In this document: positions 47,962 to 58,787 of the stretch, piece by piece
Numbering within the stretch: the stretch's first letter is position 1
Layout of the letters: every line of letters starts with the position of its first letter
NCBI GenBank assembly: GCA_902729315.2
Contig: LR746265.1
Location: 2,584,892 to 2,648,891 of the forward strand
Direction: 5' to 3'
Origin: Spirodela intermedia
Lineage: Eukaryota; Streptophyta; Magnoliopsida; Alismatales; Araceae
DNA: 64,000 bases
Program-made: the position numbers and the translations under genes
The notes under the pieces: model-generated
The model's input: the letters and a program-made list of their open reading frames with translations, nothing else
Databases searched by the model: none
What the model was told of the DNA's origin: nothing

Positions 47962-49281
47962 ATGAAACCGCCGGGAGGGGGCGGCGGCGGCGGCGGCGGC
48001 GGCGGCGGGTGGGGTAGGGGGATCCCGTTCCTGGTGTCATTGTTCTTCCCGACGTCCCTCCTGGCCTTCCTCCTGGTGCTCGTCGCCGCCTGCAATGGGT
48101 TCATCTGCATCAGCAGCACTGAGGCCGCCGCTTCTTCTTCCCTGCCGCGGGCGACCCTACTCCAGCCCAGATCAACCGCCATGGCCGCGAAGGAGGAGGC
48201 CGCTCCGCTGGCCGAGGCCCACCAGTCGCTAAGACAATGGCGGTTTCTGCAGAAGCGAAGCGGCGAGGTTTCTCCCCAACCAGTCGTCTTCTCCGCCGCC
48301 CAGCGGCGCAGATGGTCGAGGAGGGCCCTCCGCAGGTTCCTGCGCCCCAGCGAACGGTCCAAGCTCTTCGCCGCCCGTGCCGACGAGTTCTTCCTCCATG
48401 GGAACTCCACCTGCGAGAACCGCTTCTTCATGACCTGGATATCTCCGCTCAAGTCCTTCGGGGAAAGGGAGCTCTTCGTCATTGAGAGCCTCTTCAAGTT
48501 CCACCCCCACGCCTGCCTACTCATCCTCTCCAACACCATGGACACCCCGCTGGGCGCCGCTCTGCTGGCCCCGTTCCTTGTGCGGGGTCTCCGGGTCTCC
48601 GCCATCTCCCCCAACTACGCCTTCCTCTTCAAGGACACGCCGGCGGCGCTGTGGCTCAAGCGGCTGCTCGCCGGCGGTGTCGACCCCGGCGAGGTTCCCC
48701 TCGGCCAGAACCTCTCCAACCTGCTCCGCCACGCCGTCCTGTACAAATTCGGCGGCGTCTACCTCGACGCCGACGTCATCGTGCTGAGGAGCTTCTCCCC
48801 GCTGAGGAATGCCATCGGCGCGCAGGCGGTGGACCTCGCCACCGGCAACTGGAGCCGCCTGAACAACGCCGTGATGGCCTTCGACAAGGGCCACCCGCTC
48901 CTCTTCAAGTTCATCCAGGAGTTCTCCCTCACCTTCGACGGGAACAAATGGGGTCACAACGGGCCGTACCTGGTCTCTAGGGTTGCAGCGAGGGTGGCGG
49001 GTCGACCCGGGTTCCATTTCACCGTGCTGCCGCCGGCGGCCTTCTACCCGTTCGACTGGAGCAGGATAGAATCGCTCTTCCGGTCTCCGAGATCCGGGGA
49101 GGATCGGCGGCGGCTCTCCGACAAGCTCAGGAGACTCCGGGAGGCCAGCTTCGCCCTTCACCTCTGGAACCGGCACAGCAAGACGATGGAGGTCGAGGAA
49201 GGAAGCATCGTCGAGCAGTTAATGTCGGATTACTGCGTGTTCTGCAACGACTCGGCATCATCATCCTCCTCCTCTCTGTGA
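47962..49281 (+). CDS. Alpha-1,4-glycosyltransferase family protein (lactosylceramide 4-alpha-galactosyltransferase-like), type II membrane protein
   Basis: A single open frame of 439 residues with no intron. The N-terminus is MKPP, 12 glycines (5-16), then a hydrophobic helix at about 21-45 (IPFLVSLFFPTSLLAFLLVL), typical of a Golgi type II anchor. The luminal part has ENRFFMTWISPLKSFGERELFVIESLFKFHP and YKFGGVYLDADVIVL with the DxD metal/sugar-nucleotide motif DAD at 269-271. Further on, LNNAVMAFDKGHPLLFKFI and WGHNGPYLVSRVAARV belong to the Gb3-synthase C-terminal domain, which ends with FYPFDWSRI and ALHLWNRHSK. Plant members resemble At1g61050 and At4g19900; donor and acceptor sugars are not known. 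The gene is very GC-rich. A polyadenylation signal, AATAAA, follows at 49398-49403. Confidence 0.93.
   Translation: MKPPGGGGGGGGGGGGWGRGIPFLVSLFFPTSLLAFLLVLVAACNGFICISSTEAAASSSLPRATLLQPRSTAMAAKEEAAPLAEAHQSLRQWRFLQKRSGEVSPQPVVFSAAQRRRWSRRALRRFLRPSERSKLFAARADEFFLHGNSTCENRFFMTWISPLKSFGERELFVIESLFKFHPHACLLILSNTMDTPLGAALLAPFLVRGLRVSAISPNYAFLFKDTPAALWLKRLLAGGVDPGEVPLGQNLSNLLRHAVLYKFGGVYLDADVIVLRSFSPLRNAIGAQAVDLATGNWSRLNNAVMAFDKGHPLLFKFIQEFSLTFDGNKWGHNGPYLVSRVAARVAGRPGFHFTVLPPAAFYPFDWSRIESLFRSPRSGEDRRRLSDKLRRLREASFALHLWNRHSKTMEVEEGSIVEQLMSDYCVFCNDSASSSSSSL
47979..48008. repeat. (GGC)n tract coding poly-glycine
   Basis: Ten or so GGC codons right after the start codon of the glycosyltransferase, in the short cytosolic tail ahead of the membrane helix. 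Confidence 0.9.
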
Positions 49282-49915
49282 TTATCGGGCACCAAAACGC
49301 TCCCTGGCAATGGATCCTCTCGATCCATTCTGCCTGTTCTTCTTGAGATCGTTGGAAACAGAAATAATCTGTAATATTAAGCAGTGAGAAAAAAAAAAAT
49401 AAAGTCTCCTAATTTCCATTGATCCCCATCCATGATTCCTTGCTCGTGAATCACTGTACTCCTCATTCTTCTGTTAAGCGATCGTCGTCTCCTCAATGCT
49501 GTTGATGCTGACACTACAAAAAAAAAAAAAAAGGAGGCAGAGAGAGAAGATAGCTGGCACTTGTCAATTGGAATGGAGGATCAAAAGGAACTTCTACTGG
49601 AGACATGGCGAGGAAGAACCATTCCATAAGGTTCATTTTTAAAAAGTGTTCTTTGCCTCAGCAGGGGGGAGATTGAGATCGATGAGAGGTCGGTTGGTGC
49701 CCTTGAGAGAAAGACCCATGGGAGAAAGGAAAAAATCGATGGAAGAAACCCGAGAGTAGCCTTCGTCTTAATCCGCCTTGAGCTCCAAAGTCAACGCTGA
49801 GATTTATTTACTGTGGGCACCCCTACAGTGGGGGACTTAATTGTTCCATAAAACAAAGGGAAAGATGATCTTCTCAGGTGCTGGAGCCGACAGGACCTTC
49901 TCCTCTGGCACCCAG
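49282..49915. other. Spacer between convergent glycosyltransferase and epoxide hydrolase genes
   Basis: It contains the 3' UTR and AATAAA (49398-49403) of the left gene, an A run at 49518-49532, and the 3' flank of the right gene. Nothing else is seen. Confidence 0.55.
49398..49403 (+). terminator. Polyadenylation signal AATAAA
   Basis: Canonical hexamer 117 bp after the glycosyltransferase stop codon, preceded by the U-rich/GTAATATT type sequence common in plant near-upstream elements. Confidence 0.45.
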
Positions 49916-51999
49916 CTATGGGGAATGTTTCTTGAGGAAGCTGAGGAGAAACCGGTTGACCTCCTCCGGGAACTGCTCCTGGACAAAGTGGCTCCCCTCT
50001 GGAATGAACTTGATGTCCAGGTCGGGGACATAGTTCTTCACCGTACCACTCCTTACGTAGTCATCCATACCGGGGAATTTGAGGATGTAGTCTTTCTCAC
50101 CCACGACGAACAGCGCAGGAACTTGCACCTTTGGATTTTCTACGCTCTCCACATCATCCAATTTCCTGTGCAAATCCCATAGTTTGCCGAAAATGACCAC
50201 GCAGATATCACCGGTAGAACGAACAGAGGGAACCATTGTTACCTGTAGGGTATCTGCAAGGGGAAACAGAATCCAGAGTTCTCATATAGAGCGGCGTAGG
50301 CGGTGAGGTCTTCTTCAGAGAACCAGGTGGGTAAGGGAGAAGATGCATCCACCAGGTCCATGATCTCCTGATCTTCTGCGGCCACCGGGAGCTCGCTGCC
50401 AGAGAAGAGGATGTAGATGTTGCGCACTACTGTTCGGACATCGAAACGACCGAAATCTGCCTCAGCTCGTCCGGGTACCTGGGAGGAGATTTTCAGAATA
50501 TGTACTGCGGTCCAGAGTATTAAGCAAAGTTGGGAAGAGGCCCTACCAGCCATCTCAACATGTAGAAGCCTTCTGGCAAGGTGTTTATCGAGATAGCCTC
50601 AGTAACGAAAGGAACACTAAGAGTCACGACCCCTGACACCCTGTTCGGGAAGAGTAGTGCAAACTGGTAGGCTACCATAGCTCCAAAATCCCTTGCCACA
50701 ACAAAGACCTTCAACCAAGCATGACCACCATGGGAAAAGGAGAGTAAGAACAGGAGAATATAGTAAAATTATCCTTCAAATCCCCTTTACAATCACTCAA
50801 AGAGCAAGTACTTGAAAGAAAAACAAGAAAAAAAAACAGCTGTAAACTCGTTGACTAAATCTCCACTTATTCAGTCAACGCATTTTAACATGAGGTATAT
50901 TACCCCTAATCGAAATCCATTTACTTTCCTGGGTTTCCTCGTACTTTCACATCACATGGAACAATGGCATATGTTCAAACGAACAAGTCAACGTTCCAAT
51001 AGAGCGTCCCCACCACTGGAGCCACAGACTTCTACACGGATTTATACATCCGCCCTAGAACGGAGCAACTCCCCATCTTCAAATGAAAATATGACTGTCT
51101 TACCACAGATTTATCCATCTGATATCGTTTTAAAGCTTCCCTTCACCCACAGAGCATGGCTGCCTACCCTACTAACAATTCACTAGCCCACTCCTCCAGG
51201 GATAGAACTATTCCAAACATTAAACCCTGTGCTTCTTCCGGGATGAATATTTCTTGCAGAAGGTAACATGGGTGATCTCGTAACCTTGCAAAGTTATGAA
51301 GGGCACTCCCAGAGATGCTGCACCCACCCAGATATTGCTGTTCAAGCTTGGGAGATATGGCTGCTGACAGTTTCATCTTACGTGCTCAATGATTAAATGA
51401 CACATGGGAACGAAGGTGGGTGACCGTGATCCCACCGCAGTCCCAAGAAATTATGATCATTCAACTACATTGTTTCCAAAATCAATATTTCGGAAGCGAA
51501 AATCGTCCATGATTTTCATGCGAAGAGGAGCATTGGCCTTCGAAATAATAACCACAGCGAACAGTTCGCATAAGGAGATGACCGAAAAGCTGTAAGGTTC
51601 CGAATGGGGATGGAATGGACCTTGAAAGCGGAGAAGTGATCGAGGATAGAGAGGAGGTCGGCGATCAAATCCGACCAGGACGCGTTCTCCGGCTCGGGGG
51701 GCTGCTGTGAGAGGCCATAACCCCGGAAATCGGGAGCGATCGCGCGGAAACCAGCATCAGCCACGGCGATCATCTGGTGCCTCCACGAGTACCATATCTC
51801 CGGGAAGCCGTGCAGGAAAACCACAACCCCGGAATCCCCTGATCACAGCGGCAAACGAAGCCATTCACAATTCAGACGCCCAAAAAGAGAGATAGAGAGA
51901 GAGAGAGAGAGAGAAACTCTCGTGCTCACCGCTTCCGATCTCGGCTACATGGAGCTTGAGACCTCCATTATCCACGTACGAGTGCCGTATCTGCTCCAT
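49916..51999 (-). CDS. Soluble epoxide hydrolase (alpha/beta hydrolase fold)
   Basis: Five exons on the minus strand: 51930-51999, 51621-51838, 50547-50708, 50243-50478, 49916-50165, giving 311 residues in phase from MEQIRHSYVDNGGLKLHVAEIG. Motifs are the oxyanion HGFP (33-36) in FLHGFPEIWYSWRHQM, the nucleophile D103 in VVARDFGA, the lid tyrosines Y145 (GFYMLRW) and Y228 (QIPYRK), the acid D254 in GEKDYILKFPGM, and the base H288 in EGSHFVQEQFP. This is the full set for opening epoxides to diols, and the spacing agrees with potato StEH1 (D105, Y154, Y235, D265, H300). Likely substrates are fatty-acid epoxides in cutin or defence metabolism, in the cytosol. There is no peroxisomal SKL-type end (it ends KKHSP). 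An in-frame ATG at 52110 would add 37 residues; the shorter start matches most homologues. Confidence 0.92.
51894..51914. repeat. (GA)n microsatellite at the start of epoxide hydrolase intron 1
   Basis: About ten GA units (CT on the coding strand), 16 nt inside the 91-nt first intron. Confidence 0.85.
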
Positions 52000-52168
52000 C
52001 CTCTTCTCCAAGGGAGCGGGAGTCCCCGTGCAGAGTAGACGCCTGGCTTTGGGGATAGACGGAGCGAGAGGAAGCTGAATACTGACGGAGGCGGCACCGG
52101 AATCGGGCACAAAGTCGACATACTCAACGCTAACCTGCGTTTGGGAAACGTGCTGAATCAGATTCTGA

Positions 52169-52652
52169 CTACGTCAAATCTCGAGATCGCTTCCGAACCT
52201 GCCAGCACGGCTCGGGCTTCTTACAGTTCGAACCCATCAAATAATTGGACCCCCTCTGAGAATTTTCTCCCTCCCTGAGGGCTTCCGAACCTGCTCCAGA
52301 CTTCTCTGAATCTTTCGTTAACCTTGGACTGATACCCATCCGTCGGCAGAAAACCCAGATCAGGAAAAGAGTGTTTTTTTCTCTCGCCAGTCGACGACTT
52401 TCTGTTCTTGGGCAATTTAACCTGAGGCGCGTCACCATTTTTACCAGCTGTAGATTCTTCGTCCACCTCGGAAAGAATTGACCAGGTGATCGAAGGTCTC
52501 ATATTTTCTATCATGTTCATAGCATCTTGGGTCCCCTCGCCACATGCCTCTAGATCTCTTGGACTAGTTCCATGGTACCCATGGGAGCATTCGTAGGAAG
52601 AATCCTCTGATCCAGCTGCACATCTTCCACAAACGGGGGTTCTCTCGTGCAT
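52169..52652 (-). CDS. Hypothetical open frame, 143 codons
   Basis: An open frame from ATG at 52652 (MHERTPVCGRCAAG) to a stop at 52221-52223, upstream of the epoxide hydrolase on the same strand; a second overlapping frame ends near 52169. The protein begins with a CGRC pair and has a charged, serine-rich middle and the segment DLGFLPTDGY near residue 97. I do not recognise it. It could be an exon of an unrecognised gene, a piece of a decayed transposon, or chance. The GC content is higher than in the spacer to its right. Confidence 0.2.
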
Positions 52653-54942
52653 TCATTTTTTCTCCCTAGTTTATGGATCCAAACCTGAAGTTCATCTTCC
52701 TTGAACTACATGACACTAAACTGAGGTTTCTGTTTCCATCCTTATCTGCCATTCCCCCAGCTTATCGGATTTTAGTCTTGGGAGCGTGGTGTGAGCGCAT
52801 GCACATTTTGCGCGATGGTCTGTGTGCGTGCTTCGTACAGATGTGCATGGTTTGCGTACATCTGGCGCCATCACGCACATAAAACACCGCACACATGGGG
52901 GCACCCAGTGGCATGGCGCAACTCACACGGGGGTGTGCAGCATGGGCAGTCGTAGTACACAACGTGATCTCTGTAGTAATTGAATATTTTTTCAAGTACT
53001 CTTCATAAGTCATATGAGAAAGTTATGGGGCTTACCATGTGACACTGTAAGTGATCAGGACATAAGGTTCACCCACTAATTTTAAATTACCCTTTTCAGA
53101 CAAATAGATATCTAGCTAAAGTTATTGATGAGTAACTTCACCACTAAGTGATAGTAAATTATGATAAATATGCCAGGTTGTTGAATGTCTCTTAGTTCTC
53201 CTACAACATCAACTAGAGTTGTCAACGGAAAAGTTTCCATTCGAGCTCACCATAGGATATTAAACGTTGACCCCTATTGGAGTCGGCGAAATAGATAGGT
53301 CATGCATGCTACCTAATAGGACATAAGGCTTCGATAGACACCAAGACTATACAGGACAGTCAAGTGCAACAAAGCTGCCATCCAAGGTTGTGCCATAAGT
53401 AGAATGGTTCGCTTATTGAGACGATTTCCCATCCACTTGGTTTTTCATGTGTCTCTATTGAACATGTGGCCAACAAAGACGACACTGAGCGCAACCATCC
53501 TCAATAGACGAGAAGACAATCTGCGAGGCAAGTTCAAGTCCCACTACCACGTTTACTTCCTGGTGAATTAGCAAGGTAAACTCATCGAGGATGTGATGTG
53601 GGACCGCGACATTGACCTTGGCAGTTCGATAACTTGATCCATACGTACCTCAACGATCACCCTCCGACAAGGATGTTTGATATGTTGTGTGCGTAAGGAT
53701 GTGACACCCTTGGTGTAATAGATCAAGGTTCTTGGCACATGACTTCACAGCTGGTATGAGGTCGTATAACATACAGCGCATGCGATGGGGGTGTGTGCAG
53801 AAGCAGGGTGAGGTCAACCATGCATACAACTGTTAACCTCAGCATGCGGCGGGGATACGTGCAGCACCCATGAAAGCATGAACAGCTAAGAGGACTTGGC
53901 AGGAGTGAGCTTTCCAGATACGCAGTGATTCCCATGGATCTAGGAGAGAGCTAAGGATTCCTTGGACATATTAAGAAATAATATGCAAAGGAAAGTGGTT
54001 ATGGAGGAAGGCCTGAAAGGGGAAGATCCCCATCCCTCTCCCACAGAAATAGGGAAAGAACCTTGTCCTCCAGAAGGGCACGAGTGGAGACAGCAGTGAG
54101 AGAAAGAGTCTCTCGCCTGGTGAAGGGAGACTTCTGAGATAGAGTTGCGCCCCAAAGGAGCTAAGGGACCTGCAGTGTGAATGGAGTCAGTAATAGGTTG
54201 AGAGAGAATGAGAACCAAAAGGAGGAGAAAAGTGGTCATGCTATGCACTTCTCCCTCATGTGTATTTCTCCCCTCCTTGAGGTAATAGATGTGCCTTGGT
54301 ACCCTAACCTTGTAGTAGGATCTTGGTGAGTTCCATAGGTGAAGGAGAAGGCTGCTCTGCATTAGTGGAGCAACAATCGAGGCCAGTCTTGACTGGCAAA
54401 AGGTAAAACGCTTAGATCATCTTGTGACAACAGCACTATGGCTGCATGACAACAACATGGCGTGACTATACAATCATGTGCAGAGCATGATAGAAGGTGG
54501 AGCACCGACAGGTGATATAGCACGCAGTGCGCAGCTTGACTACAGCATGCAGAGTGCTAATAGACATAAGTGCATGCCCAAACAACGGAAGGTGGATGGG
54601 TGAACCGTTTGTACGCAAAGTGTCCTGTGGCTCTATGCCTGTTCCGCTCTCTCCCCTATAAATGAGAGGGTTTCTCAGCTGATAGGGGTGGTGAAGGATG
54701 CACCGGGTTGTTTCTTCCCATTCTCCTATGTAACTCCTTGGTGTGAAGTCAAGGGGTATCTTGCCCTTTGAGTTTCTGTACTTCTATGAAGTCCTCATTG
54801 AGATGGAGGTTTCTTAGTATTAAGGAGACAGCTGACATTATCCTCCAAGCACTTGGTCTTCATTCAATCTGCAATTATGAATGTAACAATCAACCATCAT
54901 ACATTCACACTAACACCAAAGGCTAGAGGACATCTCTCTCTC

Positions 54943-55006
<64 letters not shown>

Positions 55007-55726
55007 ACTTTCCAAGGTATTGTTGTTTACATAATCCGCATATGACCAAGCTTGCAGGTCATTACACCATCCTTTGACTTTGATCCAACAAAGAATAAAT
55101 ATTACAGAGCCGGTGTGTGTCATTCAAGCTATAATATGCTTGACTCGATTTTGGGTTTTGAGTAAGCTAACATAGAAACCAAGTGGAGTCTGAAAATCTG
55201 GTGCAGCACCTGGTCCCCGCCGAGCTTTGATATCAACCTGCTGGTCTAGAAGATGAGCAATTTCTAAGGAGTGAGGCGATAACAAACAACAAAGCGAAGG
55301 ATGCGATGATGCTGGAGGAGTTGATCAAAATTACAACATTCCATCACCAGTAAATAGTTTATGATTGATATCTAAAACGTATTAAAATTTTCTAAGCTGA
55401 CAGTCTGAAGACAATACATGTACAGATCAAAACTTTTCAGAATTGTGTACAAGGGGGAAATTGCGAATGTAAACCAGACCAAGTGTGTCTCGTTTTGTTG
55501 GGCATCAGCAGCAGTGTCTGCATTATGCTTGCTGTAGAAACCTTGTGTGGTGGAGTTCTTGTGCTCAGACCGTAAGTGACCAGGTTGGCAACCAACCGCT
55601 AGCAAATAGCTGAACGCATCAAGGGGATATCCCTCATTCTCCTGATCTTCCCTAAGCAGTCGGCACCCATGCTTGCATGGACACTCCATACAAAGAGTCA
55701 TTCGCCAGAACAGTTACTCTCAAATG
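52653..55726. other. Gene-poor region with weak retroelement traces
   Basis: No gene is recognised. The stretch 52780-52950 is rich in GCACAC/TGTGCG words. Around 53700-54880 the sequence resembles a solo LTR: TATAAAT at 54657-54663 is followed by a probable transcript start region, a TAACTCCTTGGTGTGAAG phrase typical of R/U5-like sequence, and a possible CA end near 54873. I cannot find a matching start, target-site duplication or primer-binding site, so the LTR idea is weak. The 3' UTR of the transporter lies at the right end. Confidence 0.3.
54933..55002. repeat. Long CT microsatellite (about 70 bp)
   Basis: Nearly pure CT, with two TTTC interruptions near its left end, then about 27 uninterrupted units. 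It is the longest simple repeat in the window. Confidence 0.92.
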
Positions 55727-58182
55727 TCACTCCTTCAGCACCAGATGCTCCACATCTCCGAGCTCCACTTCACTTTTCTGCACCTCAAATCCATTCTGAA
55801 ACATAAGCTCAATTTGTTCTAATGACTTTCCTTTTGTTTCAGGAACGTATATGTATACAAAGACGACAGAGAGAGCGGAAATTGCAGAAAAGAGAAAGAA
55901 CGTTCCCGCAGTTGACATGACATGGGCAACAGAGAGAAAGGACATGGCAACAACGCCACTGCTGATTCTATTTGCTGCGGCACCAAGTCCAGCTGCCTGA
56001 GCACGTAATCTCAGGGGATATATCTCGGATGACAACACCCAGCAGACGGGACCGATTCCCACTGAGAAGAAGGCAACATTTCCGCATACCGCTAGAATCG
56101 CCATAAAAATCCCAAACTCCTTTGATCCCACTCCATGTTGAAGAAAAGAGAGGGCAAGACCCAGCCCAAACAAACAAGCTGTCATCCCAATCGTGCTGAC
56201 ATACAACAGAGGTTTCCTTCCCACTTTGTCAATGAGCATAATCGCGACCAATATGAACGCAGTCTTGGTGAATCCAACAGCAACAGTGGCAGCCAGAACC
56301 GATTTATTACTCTTTATCCCTGCATCCTTGAATATTGCCGGGCTGTAATATACAGTTGCATCAATACCTGTGATCTGCTGGAAGCACTGAATACCAATCC
56401 CTACAATCAGCATCTTGCGCAGTGCAGGTGATGGCCGCAAGAATTCCCGCCAGACAGCTTTCTCTACATACTTAACACCATTTTTTGTCCCTGCGGCTTC
56501 CTCTATCTCAGCTAGTCTCTGATTGATTTCTGCCTCATTTTCACATATGCTTGACAGAACCAATCTAGCTTCTTCCGCACGATTCTGCATAACAAGCCAT
56601 CTGGGGGATTCGGGGATTAAAAATAACGCAAAAGCAATGAATATGGATGGAAGAATCCCAACAGCAAGCATTATCCTCCAGCTTACATGCGCTGGAAGAC
56701 CTGAAAAAATATAGTTTGAAATGTAGCCAAGAAGGATTCCTATATTTATGAAGATCTCAGGGAATGAAGTGAGAGTGCCTCTGGCCATAGCAGGTGATAT
56801 CTCAGCAATGTACACTGGAGCAATCATAACCCCAAACCCTATTCCGACTCCTGCCATAAGTCTGCCTATCATTAAGAATTGGAAAGAAGGAGCGCAAGCC
56901 ATTACAATTGCACCACTTTGAAAAACTATGGCAGCCAAGCCGATCGTCCATTTCCTACCAACAATATCTGAGGTCTTTCCTCCTCCCAAACTGCCAAGAA
57001 GTGAAACGAAGCTCAAGCATCCCACTAAAACCTCCTCCTGTACAACCGTTATCTTCAGATCTTCCTGGATGAAAAGAATTGCTCCACTCATAACCCCAAC
57101 ATCTGCAGCATGCGTGCCAGAAGAAATTCACACAATCACAAAAATGTAATTGAAGGATCAGACGAAATAGAAACTAGTTTGGCAGCTACTGGAATATTTA
57201 TCACTGCACAAATGATAAGGGGGGGGGGGTCTGAAATTTTCTAAGAAATAAGTAAAATAAATAAATCATAGAAGAATTAAGTTCACTACTATCGAAATAT
57301 GCCAGCCTCTAAAGTGAACTATGAAAAAAAACGGGAATTTTTACTCCAACAACGAGTCTAATTGATTTAGGAAGGTGAGGCTAGATCTATGGAACCATTG
57401 ATTACCGGTTTTAAGTGACATTAAATAATGCCCACTATGTTTAGCGTCATAGACAATAGATAAGACAAACATCTCAAATTAAAGTGCAATTAGATATTCT
57501 TATTTTATCCATCACATCAGATATTGGAAAAAAACTATGAGAAAGAGCGGTTTCATCATTTTCGAAGACGGAAAAATTCAAAATAAACAAATATATTTCA
57601 TTGTGGCGTACTTCCGAGGTGAGCGTATAAAAAATTCCAAAAAATTGTGGAAACATAAATTTTGACAAGATGAAATCATTGTGACATACAAGATATCAAC
57701 CCAAAGCATCGACCAGCTAGACATAGCGATCTAAAGAGAAAAGCCACATTAAAAAGGATAGGACCAAACGGGAAACAGGTTACGGAACGTCAAAAGATGC
57801 AAAAGGAAATTTCAATTAGCGAGATTTGCATCATTGTTGGTTCGGCAGTAGTTTTTCTAAGGCAGCGATCGGGTGAATTCTAGATAGAGCATCCAAAGGC
57901 GAGCGACATCGTAAGAGGTTGGAACAGCTGAATTTTACCGTAGCCAAGAAGGGCAGAGTTGAGAGACGCGAAGATGGCGCAGGCGAAGACGAACTTCTTG
58001 GTGCTGGTTATCCTGTCGCTGGCATGGGGCGAGATCCTACCCGTTTCGTTCTCATCTCCCTCGTGGGCGAGCTCCTCATCCATCCTCATGTACTTTCCCT
58101 TACCCACAGGGAGTAGCTTCGACAGCCCATTTCCATACTCCCCCCCTGCGTTCCCAACCTCTTGGGCCCCGGCCAGACCCAT
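55727..58182 (-). CDS. Polyol/monosaccharide transporter, PLT4-like (major facilitator superfamily)
   Basis: Two exons on the minus strand: 57939-58182 and 55727-57102, joined G|AT to make GYDVGVMSGAILFIQEDLKI; 539 residues. The sequence follows Arabidopsis probable polyol transporter 4 (At2g20780, 526 residues) closely, including the N-terminal KYMRMDEE segment, KKFVFACAIFASLNSALLGYD, DIVGRKWTIGLAA, APVYIAEISPAMARG, PESPRWLVMQ, QCFQQITGIDATVYYSPAIF, DKVGRKPLLY, GPVCWVLSSEIYPLRLRAQA and VPETKGKSLEQIELMF. These are the sugar-porter signatures in order, and twelve membrane segments can be counted. It is a proton-coupled carrier for linear polyols or hexoses, probably at the plasma membrane. The start at 58182 (MGLAGAQE) is chosen because Arabidopsis begins MGLQENGNG; the frame stays open further upstream. 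It is divergent from SF3B2 with 605 bp between. Confidence 0.94.
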
Positions 58183-58787
58183 CCCTGGATCTGCCTTCCA
58201 CCTCTCTCGCCCTTCTTTTCCCAGGGGAGATGGAGAAAAAAGCCTGGGGGAGGGGCAACCACAGATCTCAGAGCAGCTGGAAGGGGATTTTCTCGCAGAT
58301 CTGGCGAGGTCGTGCTGGGTCGGGGGGGATGGTAAGAGGGATGGAGACACCTTCCTCTCTCCTTCCAGAAATCCTTGGCACGTTCCTCTGTTGACGCCCA
58401 TCGCATGTTCTCACAGTCAGCGCGGGAAAGGAGAACCGGACGGCTACAAGTGAAACCTCCATTGCAAGTGGAGATTATAAAATTATAATATGTTTTAAAT
58501 TTCAACTAATTAGGATGGATATTTTAATGAATTTTAGACCGCTAGCTGTGAACCTTATTGGGCTTAATAGTGGGCTAATTATCCCGCCCATTATCATTCG
58601 GCTAGCGTCTACTCCAACCGACGTAGTGTGGGCCGACTTGGGCCGTCCCTTCCGGTGGGTTTTAAGGTCTTGCTAGGCGATCAACGGGGGAGAATGGAAG
58701 TGGGGTGTAGACGTCAGAAACCCTCCTCTCGGCTGCCCCCGTTGTCATTCCCATCTCTAACCAGTCGGGTCTTTCCTCGCCACACCG
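58183..58787. promoter_or_regulatory. Shared promoter region of the transporter (-) and SF3B2 (+)
   Basis: The two start codons are 605 bp apart on opposite strands. Four TGGGCC/TGGGCT elements lie at 58559-58564, 58571-58576, 58629-58634 and 58639-58644, about 145-230 bp before the SF3B2 start. The left third is the GC-rich leader of the transporter. Confidence 0.55.

Noticed and set aside
48517-49176. Long antisense open frame (219 codons) opposite the glycosyltransferase
   Set aside because: It is a shadow of a very GC-rich coding sequence; the plus-strand protein has a clear family match and the minus frame has none.
50812-51186. Plus-strand open frame of 124 codons in epoxide hydrolase intron 2
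   Set aside because: Its composition is that of the intron, with no domain and on the opposite strand to a well-supported gene.
54933-55002. Repeat array considered as CRISPR
   Set aside because: It is a pure CT dinucleotide microsatellite without spacers, in a plant nuclear genome.
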